Shown here: in pieces, positions 58,260 to 64,000 of the stretch
Position numbering within the stretch: position 1 is the stretch's first letter
How the letters are laid out: each line of letters starts with the position of its first letter
NCBI RefSeq assembly: GCF_026341825.1
Contig: NZ_JAPENY010000002.1
Location: 620,001-684,000 of the forward strand
Length of the DNA stretch: 64,000 nt
Reading direction: 5' to 3'
Source of the DNA: Streptomyces sp. NBC_00620
Lineage (GTDB): Bacteria > Actinomycetota > Actinomycetes > Streptomycetales > Streptomycetaceae
Position numbers and translations under genes: made by a program
Notes under the pieces: model-generated
What the model saw: only the letters and a program-made list of their open reading frames with translations
Databases searched by the model: none
What the model was told of the DNA's origin: nothing

Positions 58260-58351
58260 ACTTGGCCCATGGCCATTCTCCTCGCGCATTAGACGGCGGG
58301 AACGTCCTCAGCCGTCCACCCCGCCAAACAACCCTGCCCTGGAGTCTGTCC
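58257..58351 (+). promoter_or_regulatory. Candidate leaderless leader ORF and attenuator before the ABC-F gene
   Basis: TAGACT (58257-58262) is a -10-like box 6 bp before an ATG at 58269. The ORF 58269-58292 encodes MAILLAH and ends TAG. Then GACGGC (58292-58297) can pair with GCCGTC (58311-58316), while GGCGGG (58295-58300) can pair with CCCGCC (58320-58325); these pairings exclude each other. No clear -35 box was found. Function is inference. Confidence 0.5.
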
Positions 58352-59950
58352 GTGATCTCCGCCTCCGGTATCGAGCTGCGCGCCGGCGCCCGTCTCCTCA
58401 TCGAGTCCGCCACCTTCCGTATCGCCAAGGGCGACCGCATCGGCCTGGTCGGCCGCAATGGCGCGGGCAAGACGACGCTCACCAAGGTCCTCGCAGGTGA
58501 GGGCACCCCCGCCGGTGGCAACGTCACCCGCTCCGGCGAGGTCGGCTACCTGCCCCAGGACCCGCGCACCGGCGACCTCGACATACTCGCCGGCGACCGC
58601 ATCCTCTCCGCCCGCGGCCTCGACACCCTGATCCGCAAGATGCGCGAGAACGAGCAGCGCATCGCCAACGGCTCGGGCGCCACCCGCGAGAAGGCGATGC
58701 GGCAGTACGAGCGCCAGGAGACGGAGTTCCTCACCAAGGGCGGGTACTCCGCCGAGGCCGAGGCCGCCACCATCGCCGCCGCGCTCAACCTGCCCGACCG
58801 CGTGCTCCACCAGCCCCTGCACACGCTCTCCGGTGGTCAGCGCCGCCGTATCGAGCTGGCCCGCATCCTGTTCTCGGACGCCGACACGCTCCTCCTCGAC
58901 GAGCCGACGAACCACCTCGACGCCGACTCGATCGTCTGGCTGCGCGACTACCTGAAGACGTATCGCGGCGGCTTCATCGTGATCTCCCACGACGTCGACC
59001 TTGTGGAGACCGTCGTCAACAAGGTCTTCTACCTGGACGCCAACCGCGCCCAGATCGACGTCTACAACATGGGCTGGAAGCTCTACCAGCAGCAGCGCGA
59101 GGCCGACGAGAAGCGCCGCAAGCGCGAGCGGCAGAACGCCGAGAAGAAGGCGGCCGTACTGCACTCGCAGGCCGACAAGATGCGCGCCAAGGCCACCAAG
59201 ACGGTCGCCGCGCAGAACATGGCCAAGCGGGCCGACCGGCTGCTCGCCGGACTCGACGCGGTGCGTGTCTCCGACAAGGTCGCCAAGCTGCGCTTCCCGG
59301 AGCCCGCGCCCTGCGGCAAGACCCCGCTCATGGCCGAGGGACTGTCGAAGTCGTACGGCTCCCTGGAGATCTTCACCGACGTCGACCTGGCCATCGACAA
59401 GGGCTCCCGCGTCGTCATCCTCGGCCTGAACGGTGCGGGCAAGACGACCCTGCTCCGGCTGCTCGGCGGCGTCGAGACGCCCGACACCGGCTCGGTCGTC
59501 GAGGGCCACGGCCTCAAGCTCGGCTACTACGCGCAGGAGCACGAGACCCTCGACCCGGAGCGCACGGTCCTGGAGAACATGCGCACCGCCGCCCCCGACC
59601 TGGACCTCGTCGAGGTGCGCAAGACGCTCGGCTCGTTCCTGTTCTCCGGGGACGACGTCGACAAGCCGGCCGGCGTCCTCTCCGGCGGCGAGAAGACCCG
59701 TCTCGCGCTCGCGACCCTCGTGGTCTCCTCCGCGAACGTCCTCCTCCTCGACGAGCCCACCAACAACCTCGACCCGGCCAGCCGCGAGGAGATCCTCGGC
59801 GCGCTGCAGACCTACAAGGGCGCCGTCGTCCTCGTCACCCACGACGAGGGTGCGGTCGAGGCGCTCCAGCCGGAGCGCATCATCCTGCTGCCCGACGGCG
59901 TCGAGGACTTGTGGGGCGCGGACTACCAAGACCTGGTTGCTCTCGCCTGA
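58352..59950 (+). CDS. ABC-F family ATP-binding protein (ribosome-associated type)
   Basis: A 532-aa soluble protein with two ABC domains (Walker A GRNGAGKTT near residue 37 and GLNGAGKTT near 360; signatures LSGGQRRRIELAR and LSGGEKTRLALAT; Walker B LLLDEPTNHLD and LLLDEPTNNLD). A charged linker of roughly 80 residues (EADEKRRKRERQNAEKK...) is the P-site-tRNA-interaction motif region of ABC-F proteins. There is no membrane domain, so it acts on ribosomes rather than in transport. GTG at 58352 has GGAG 7 nt upstream. A leader ORF upstream suggests translation-dependent control. Confidence 0.92.
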   Translation: MISASGIELRAGARLLIESATFRIAKGDRIGLVGRNGAGKTTLTKVLAGEGTPAGGNVTRSGEVGYLPQDPRTGDLDILAGDRILSARGLDTLIRKMRENEQRIANGSGATREKAMRQYERQETEFLTKGGYSAEAEAATIAAALNLPDRVLHQPLHTLSGGQRRRIELARILFSDADTLLLDEPTNHLDADSIVWLRDYLKTYRGGFIVISHDVDLVETVVNKVFYLDANRAQIDVYNMGWKLYQQQREADEKRRKRERQNAEKKAAVLHSQADKMRAKATKTVAAQNMAKRADRLLAGLDAVRVSDKVAKLRFPEPAPCGKTPLMAEGLSKSYGSLEIFTDVDLAIDKGSRVVILGLNGAGKTTLLRLLGGVETPDTGSVVEGHGLKLGYYAQEHETLDPERTVLENMRTAAPDLDLVEVRKTLGSFLFSGDDVDKPAGVLSGGEKTRLALATLVVSSANVLLLDEPTNNLDPASREEILGALQTYKGAVVLVTHDEGAVEALQPERIILLPDGVEDLWGADYQDLVALA

Positions 59951-59999
59951 GCCCCGGGACGCCGTCGTCCGAGCCCCGTGCGACCGGTCAGCGCCGCTT

Positions 60000-60067
60000 G
60001 ATCGAATGACTGATCCACTGCGTATGGATCATTCGGCCGATCCGTGATCCATCAATGGTGTGAGATC
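60000..60067. promoter_or_regulatory. GATC cluster upstream of gbn
   Basis: Six GATC tetramers start at 60000, 60012, 60027, 60039, 60046 and 60064. One pair forms an inverted repeat (TGATCC...GGATCA). It lies in the 386-bp gap between the ABC-F gene and gbn. Confidence 0.65.
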
Positions 60068-60102
60068 TCCTCGTACCGAGGTGTGTCCTACATCGATTTT
60101 CC

Positions 60103-60133
60103 GGCCGAGCCCTTCGATCCCAAGGGCTCGGCC
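60103..60133 (+). terminator. 12-bp hairpin terminator after the ABC-F gene
   Basis: A perfect inverted repeat (60103-60114 with 60122-60133) flanks a 7-nt loop that itself contains GATC. It follows a short T run on its upstream side rather than after it. Confidence 0.75.
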
Positions 60134-60336
60134 GTCCTGCGTCTCTGACCTGGCACTTCGCGGATGAACCCGTTCGGCCGTATGGACACCGCACGGCGGA
60201 ATCACAGATTCCAGTCGTGGGGACGGGCTCCTGTCGTCAAAACCTTGTCTTACGGACCTTGCCGAATGGGTGGCCATGAGGCCCGGGAGGGGTGATCATG
60301 AGAAGTCCAGAGCGCACTTCCCATGAGGAGGCACGG

Positions 60337-60558
60337 GTGGCCGAGACTCTGAAGAAGGGCAGCCGGGTAACCGGCGCCGCGCGCGACAAGCTCGCGGCAG
60401 ACCTGAAGAAGAAGTACGACTCCGGTGCGAGCATTCGAGCGCTGGCCGAAGAAACCGGCCGTTCGTATGGCTTCGTGCACCGGATGCTCAGCGAATCGGG
60501 CGTCACGCTTCGTGGGCGTGGCGGAGCGACGCGGGGCAAGAAGGCCGCCTCGGCCTGA
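60337..60558 (+). CDS. gbn: Gbn-like GATC-binding nucleoid-associated protein
   Basis: A 73-aa basic protein: Lys/Arg-rich N-terminus (AETLKKGSRVTGAARDKLAA), one helix-turn-helix (YDSGASIRALAEETGRSYGF then VHRMLSESG), and a basic tail (RGRGGATRGKKAASA). The sequence and size match my recollection of S. coelicolor Gbn (SCO1839), a small nucleoid protein that binds GATC motifs. The GTG at 60337 has GAGGAGG 5 nt upstream and gives the expected 73 aa; an ATG at 60292 would add 15 unconserved residues. Hairpins lie both before its promoter region and after its stop, so it is monocistronic. Confidence 0.9.
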   Translation: MAETLKKGSRVTGAARDKLAADLKKKYDSGASIRALAEETGRSYGFVHRMLSESGVTLRGRGGATRGKKAASA

Positions 60559-60588
60559 GGCCGGGCGTCCCCATCGGCTTCGGTGGTG

Positions 60589-60622
60589 ACCACCCGGTCG
60601 GTCCGTTGATCGACCGGGTGGT
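60589..60622 (+). terminator. 12-bp hairpin terminator after gbn
   Basis: A perfect inverted repeat (60589-60600 with 60611-60622) flanks a 10-nt loop, 30 bp past the gbn stop. Confidence 0.8.
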
Positions 60623-60689
60623 TACTGTGCAGTCACTTAAGGATGTCGTCATTCGGCATCCACTCTGACCGCACGCATCGGAGGCGTCC

Positions 60690-61481
60690 ATGGCTTCGCT
60701 CGACCCCGTTCTCGACAAGGACGGCGTACGGCTCACCGTCGACGAATCGGTCGCCACGGTGACCCTGACCAACGCGGCCAAGCGCAACGCCCAGAGTCCC
60801 GCGCTGTGGCGGGCGTTGACGCAGGCCGGTCGGTCACTGCCGGGCACCGTCCGTGTGGTCGTGCTGCGCGCCGAGGGCAAGTCCTTCTCCGCGGGGCTCG
60901 ACCGGCAGGCGTTCACGCCCGAGGGCTTCGATGGCGAGCCGTCGTTCATCGACCTCGCGCGCGGCTCCGACGCGGAGCTGGACGCGACCATCGCCGAGTA
61001 CCAGGAGGCGTTCACCTGGTGGCGGCGCAGCGACGTCGTGTCCATCGCCGCCGTGCAGGGGCACGCCATCGGTGCGGGGTTCCAGCTTGCCCTCGCCTGT
61101 GACCTGCGCGTCGTCGCGGACGACGTGCAGTTCGCCATGCGCGAGACCAGCCTGGGCCTGGTGCCCGACCTCACCGGGACGCATCCGCTGGTGAGCCTCG
61201 TGGGGTACGCCCGTGCGCTGGAAATCTGCGCGACGGGGCGGTTCGTGTTGGCCGAGGAGGCCGAGCGCACGGGGCTCGCCAACCTTGCGGTGCCCGGCGG
61301 GCAGCTTGATGACGCGGTACGTGATCTCGTCGGCGCCCTGTTGTCCGCGCCGCGGGATGCCGTCGTCGAGACGAAGGCGTTGCTGCGCGGGGCGCAGGAC
61401 CGCACCTACGAGGAGCAGCGTGTTGCCGAGCGGGCCGCTCAAGGGCGCCGGCTGCGGGATCTTGCCGGGGTGGGGGACTGA
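60690..61481 (+). CDS. Enoyl-CoA hydratase/isomerase family protein
   Basis: A 263-aa crotonase-fold protein. The CoA/oxyanion region reads SFSAGLDRQAF and AVQGHAIGAGFQLALACDLR; RETSLGLVPDLTGTHPLVSLVGYARA follows in sections. The first catalytic Glu of classical hydratases seems replaced near LGLVPDLTG, where an Asp is present, so the exact reaction is open. The ATG is preceded by GGAGG. It sits between gbn and the envelope-stress cluster as an independent gene. Confidence 0.88.
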   Translation: MASLDPVLDKDGVRLTVDESVATVTLTNAAKRNAQSPALWRALTQAGRSLPGTVRVVVLRAEGKSFSAGLDRQAFTPEGFDGEPSFIDLARGSDAELDATIAEYQEAFTWWRRSDVVSIAAVQGHAIGAGFQLALACDLRVVADDVQFAMRETSLGLVPDLTGTHPLVSLVGYARALEICATGRFVLAEEAERTGLANLAVPGGQLDDAVRDLVGALLSAPRDAVVETKALLRGAQDRTYEEQRVAERAAQGRRLRDLAGVGD

Positions 61482-61509
61482 GGCCGTCCGCTGGCTGCGG
61501 GCCGGTGGG

Positions 61510-61537
61510 GGCTGGTCGCGCAGTTCCCCGCGCCCCT
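61510..61537 (-). repeat. 28-bp Streptomyces 3'-end repeat, family 2, copy B
   Basis: Identical to 20286-20313 read on the minus strand. It begins 12 bp past the stop codon of the minus-strand gene at 61550 and is preceded there by a short GCCCCTTCAGGGGC hairpin. Confidence 0.85.
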
Positions 61538-61549
61538 GAAGGGGCTTCT

Positions 61550-62278
61550 CTAGTGGGCCCTGGTTACCAGTACCGCCACTGATGGGGTGTCCTTCAGGGC
61601 GTTCGTGACGGCTGTTCTGACTGCCCTTGCCACGTCGAGGGCTCGCTCGTCTCCCGAGACCGCCACTTCCACGCGTACATGGCGGCGTGGCACCGTCGCG
61701 TCGCCGCCCCGGGTGTCCTCGATGTGCACCGGGCGCCCCAAGGTGTCCGTCAGGTGGGTCACGCCCGGGACGGACAGGGCGGCGGTGGCGACCCGGGACT
61801 CGTCGGCGTGCGTCGGCTCGGCAGCCGGGTGCTCGTCGGGTCGGGGCGCGGACGCAGGGGTTTCGTCGGCGTCCAGCCCTGTCACCCGCAGGTCCACTTC
61901 CGTGACCGTCAGGCCCAGTCGTTCCGTTGCCGCCGTGGCCAGGGACTGGCGCAGGCGGGCCGCCGTTGTCGGGAGGGGTTCGACGCCGGGGGCCGTGGGG
62001 TCCGCCGAGGCCGTGAACTCCGCGCTGATGCGGAGGGGGCCCGGCGGCAGCGCGCTGGGCGGCGGGGGCACCGCGGGGTCGTACGACTGGTCGGGGTCGG
62101 CGAGGGCGATCCGGAGCGTGCCGAGGCGGATTCCGCGCACAGGAGCCGCCGCGCGCCGCAGTACGGAGTCGGCGGCGCCCTCCGTGATCCACGCGCCGTC
62201 GCGCGGGCCGCCGAGGGGCAGCAGCCTGCCGAGCCCGAGCTGATGCCGTACGACCTGAGCCCATCCGTCCGCCGTCAT
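61550..62278 (-). CDS. Conserved hypothetical protein of the Asp23/Gls24 locus
   Basis: A 242-aa soluble protein. Residues 5-110 form one mixed region (RLGTLRIALADPDQSYDP; PLRISAEFTASADP), and the C-terminal 100 residues resemble an Asp23-like alpha/beta unit (TAALSVPGVTHLTDTLGRPV; RHVRVEVAVSGDERALDVAR; AVRTAVTNALKDTPSVAVLV). The start MTADGWAQVV (62278) is 87 bp from the divergent Asp23 gene, with which it may share a promoter. I recall Streptomyces homologues labelled nucleopolyhedrovirus P10 family, a name without functional meaning. Confidence 0.72.
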   Translation of the reverse strand: MTADGWAQVVRHQLGLGRLLPLGGPRDGAWITEGAADSVLRRAAAPVRGIRLGTLRIALADPDQSYDPAVPPPPSALPPGPLRISAEFTASADPTAPGVEPLPTTAARLRQSLATAATERLGLTVTEVDLRVTGLDADETPASAPRPDEHPAAEPTHADESRVATAALSVPGVTHLTDTLGRPVHIEDTRGGDATVPRRHVRVEVAVSGDERALDVARAVRTAVTNALKDTPSVAVLVTRAH

Positions 62279-62365
62279 TGCTCCAGCCTGCCGCATCCCC
62301 GGCGCGGGAGGGCGCAACCCCACTTACTGTGGGCGAAGGACGACGACCGAAAGGGATGTACGGCG

Positions 62366-62848
62366 ATGACCGACATGACGGAGCGGAAGCGGCCGGAGAC
62401 CCCCGAGGGCGAGAAAGAGCCGCTGGGGACGCGTAAGCCCACCAAACGTGGCGGTGGTGACCCCGCGACCAGGGGCCGGACCACCATCGCGGACGGAGTG
62501 GTGGAGAAGATCGCCGGGCTCGCGGCCCGCGATGTACTGGGCGTGCATGCGATGGGGAGCGGGCTCAGCCGGACCTTCGGGGCCGTGCGGGACCGGGTGC
62601 CCGGCGGTACGAAGTCCGTGTCACGGGGTGTCAAGGCCGAGGTCGGGGAGCTGCAGACCGCGCTCGATCTGGAGATCGTCGTCGATTACGGCGTGTCGAT
62701 CGCGGACGTGGCCCGCGCAGTGCGGGAGAACGTCATCGCGGCCGTCGAGCGCATGACCGGACTCGAGGTCGTCGAGGTCAACATCGCCGTCAGCGACGTA
62801 AAGCTGCCGGACGAAGAGGACGAGGAGCCGGAGTCGCGGCTCCAGTGA
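62366..62848 (+). CDS. Asp23/Gls24 family envelope stress response protein
   Basis: A 160-aa protein. After a charged N-terminal tail (about 40 residues, Lys/Glu/Arg-rich) comes the Asp23 domain: RTTIADGVVEKIAGLAARDV, GVHAMGSG, LQTALDLEIVVDYGVSIADV, ARAVRENVIAAVERMTGLEV and VEVNIAVSDVKLPDEEDE. Asp23 of staphylococci is a cell-membrane-associated alkaline shock protein. The SD is moderate (AAAGG). First gene of a four-gene run of envelope-stress type genes. Confidence 0.9.
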   Translation: MTDMTERKRPETPEGEKEPLGTRKPTKRGGGDPATRGRTTIADGVVEKIAGLAARDVLGVHAMGSGLSRTFGAVRDRVPGGTKSVSRGVKAEVGELQTALDLEIVVDYGVSIADVARAVRENVIAAVERMTGLEVVEVNIAVSDVKLPDEEDEEPESRLQ

Positions 62849-62923
62849 CACCTCGGACGCTGAATCGACCAACCCCGCCACCACACCGCTCGAACCAGCC
62901 AACGAACCGCTGAGGAGCGCACC

Positions 62924-63109
62924 ATGAGCTTGGCCGTGATCGGCATGATCGCCGGAATGGCGCTGGGCTTCGCCGGGTACTTCGGGGGTTTCGGGGCCTT
63001 CCTCCTGGTGGCCGCCCTCGGTGCCATCGGCTTCGTCGTCGGTCGGTTCCTCGAAGGGGACCTGGACGTCGGGGACTTCTTCCGTTCCCGCGACGACCGG
63101 CGGCGGTGA
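62924..63109 (+). CDS. Small membrane protein of the Asp23 cluster (DUF2273-like)
   Basis: A 61-aa protein with two close hydrophobic stretches (about residues 3-20 and 22-43) and an acidic then basic tail (FLEGDLDVGDFFRSRDDRRR). GAGGAG lies 6-8 nt before the ATG. Small DUF2273-type membrane proteins accompany Asp23 genes in Gram-positive bacteria, probably as membrane anchors (family knowledge). Confidence 0.82.
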   Translation: MSLAVIGMIAGMALGFAGYFGGFGAFLLVAALGAIGFVVGRFLEGDLDVGDFFRSRDDRRR

Positions 63110-63112
63110 CGC

Positions 63113-63496
63113 GTGCCCCCTCAGCCCGACCGGCTCGGTGAGACGCGGCGGCGAGCGGCGGACATCGCGCCGGCCGAGCGGGGCGCGACCCGGATCGCCG
63201 ACCGGGTCGTGGCGAAGATCGCCGGGCAGGCGGCACGCGAGGTGCTGGAGGCGCTGCCCCCGGACGCCGCGCCCCCGCACGCCACGGTCGTCGTCCACCA
63301 CGACACCGCCCGCATCCGCGTCAGCCTAGAACTCGACTATCCCTCCGACATCGGTGGCCGGTGCAATGCGGTGCGTCGTCATGTCGCCGAGCGGGTAGAT
63401 GCGTTGGCGGGGATGGAAGTACCGGAGGTGGCCGTCCAGGTGGAGCGGCTGCATCTGGTGCAGGCACCCGGCGCGGCACACGGGAGGACGCAATGA
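63113..63496 (+). CDS. Second Asp23/Gls24-like protein
   Basis: A 127-aa protein with an Asp23-like core: ATRIADRVVAKIAGQAAREV, HATVVVHHDTARIRVSLELD, RRHVAERVDALAGMEVPEV, VAVQVERLHLV. It is shorter and more diverged than the first copy. GTG at 63113 lies 4 bp after the preceding stop, and its own stop overlaps the next start (ATGA), so the genes are translationally coupled. Confidence 0.82.
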   Translation: MPPQPDRLGETRRRAADIAPAERGATRIADRVVAKIAGQAAREVLEALPPDAAPPHATVVVHHDTARIRVSLELDYPSDIGGRCNAVRRHVAERVDALAGMEVPEVAVQVERLHLVQAPGAAHGRTQ

Positions 63497-64000
63497 GCGA
63501 GTCCCAGGGATCCGAGGGCAGCACCCAACGGCTGCCCGTCTTGGAGAAGGCCGCCGAGACCGAACTCGGCCAGTCCGCCTCCGCGGCGGCCTACGAACCG
63601 CTGCCCACCCTCGACGACGAGGACGGGGGAGAAGGCCGCTTCTGGTCGGCCCGCCGCATCCCCGCGGGGATTCTCGCGGTCCTTGTCCTCGTCGGCGCGG
63701 GCGCCCTCCTGTACGACGTCGCGGCCGTACGCGCCGACCGGCCCGCCATGCACTGGCGCAGGTCGCTGGCCCAGCAGCTCGCCGAACGCCCCCTCGACGA
63801 CACCTGGGTCCTCGTCGGCGCCGGAGTGGCCACCGCCCTCGGGCTCTGGCTGATCGTCCTCGCGGCGACGCCGGGACTGCGCGACGTACTGCCGATGCGG
63901 CGCACCCACGCCGACGTACGGGCCGGTCTGCACCGGGACGCCGCCGCGACCGCGCTGCGCGACCGGGCCATGGAGGTCGCCGGAGTCCAGTCGGTCCGCG
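63493..64000 (+). CDS. DUF6286-type membrane protein of the Asp23 cluster (3'-truncated by window edge)
   Basis: The frame is open to the window end (169 codons visible). A polar N-terminus (about residues 1-53) is followed by two transmembrane helices (about 56-80 and 105-127: ILAVLVLVGAGALLYDVAAV; WVLVGAGVATALGLWLIVLA) around an external loop, then the start of a soluble domain (MRRTHADVRAGLHRDAAATA). It resembles the AmaP-like anchors that tether Asp23 proteins. ATG overlaps the upstream stop. Confidence 0.82.
   Translation, partial: MSESQGSEGSTQRLPVLEKAAETELGQSASAAAYEPLPTLDDEDGGEGRFWSARRIPAGILAVLVLVGAGALLYDVAAVRADRPAMHWRRSLAQQLAERPLDDTWVLVGAGVATALGLWLIVLAATPGLRDVLPMRRTHADVRAGLHRDAAATALRDRAMEVAGVQSVR

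Overview
The window is a 64 kb piece of a high-GC actinobacterial chromosome, almost certainly Streptomyces. The evidence is GC-rich third codon positions, many GTG starts, mycothiol-type enzymes, an LAETG sortase substrate, a GATC-binding nucleoid protein gene (gbn) and the ectABCD and cobalamin loci. From memory, the order ect - LAETG protein - cob - pit - ABC-F - gbn - enoyl-CoA hydratase follows Streptomyces coelicolor from about SCO1867 down to SCO1838. No tRNA, rRNA, CRISPR array, IS element or phage module was seen.

Layout. 1-12.8 kb: the end of an NCS2 purine permease, a class B penicillin-binding protein, a divergent IclR regulator / ketoglutarate-semialdehyde-type dehydrogenase pair, a DUF1349 protein, a divergent MFS exporter / GlxA-type regulator pair, a GNAT enzyme, a FrnE-like DsbA protein, a class V aminotransferase, and an ECF sigma factor followed by a zinc-binding anti-sigma-like protein fused to a mycothiol-dependent (MDMPI) domain. 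12.9-16.1 kb: the ectoine/hydroxyectoine operon ectABCD on the minus strand. 16.5-21.4 kb: an aminotransferase divergent from a polar amino-acid ABC transporter, then an amidohydrolase. 21.5-29.2 kb: accessory insert with a 2320-aa secreted RHS/YD-repeat polymorphic toxin ending in a HINT autoprocessing domain and a DddA/SCP1.201-like deaminase, with a convergent candidate immunity gene at its 3' end. 29.6-30.5 kb: LAETG-anchored protein.

30.7-49.3 kb: two minus-strand cobalamin operons around a plus-strand ZIP metal transporter. cobM-cobL-cobJ-cobH-cbiX-cobC lies on the left. cobD-cobQ-cobN-chelatase-cobO-cobB-cobI lies on the right, behind a cobalamin riboswitch. Nearly all genes are translationally coupled through 4-bp start/stop overlaps. 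49.4-50.9 kb: a Pit phosphate transporter operon with a PHO-box-like direct repeat. 51-58 kb: GH25 lysozyme, class II aldolase, alpha/beta hydrolase, a protein of unknown function, a VOC protein, a zinc metallopeptidase and a PQQ-like secreted protein. 58.3-61.5 kb: ABC-F ATPase with a possible leaderless 7-codon leader ORF, gbn with a dense GATC cluster upstream, and an enoyl-CoA hydratase. 61.5 kb to the end: an Asp23/Gls24 envelope-stress type cluster running out of the window.

The signals I consider most worth following are four. (1) The RHS-HINT-deaminase toxin lacks a same-strand immunity gene. (2) Streptomyces 3'-end-associated repeats, one with terminal inverted repeats, occur three times in frame inside cobB and cobQ, lengthening those enzymes. 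(3) Six GATC sites lie within 68 bp upstream of gbn. (4) A leaderless mini-ORF with two mutually exclusive hairpins precedes the ABC-F gene.
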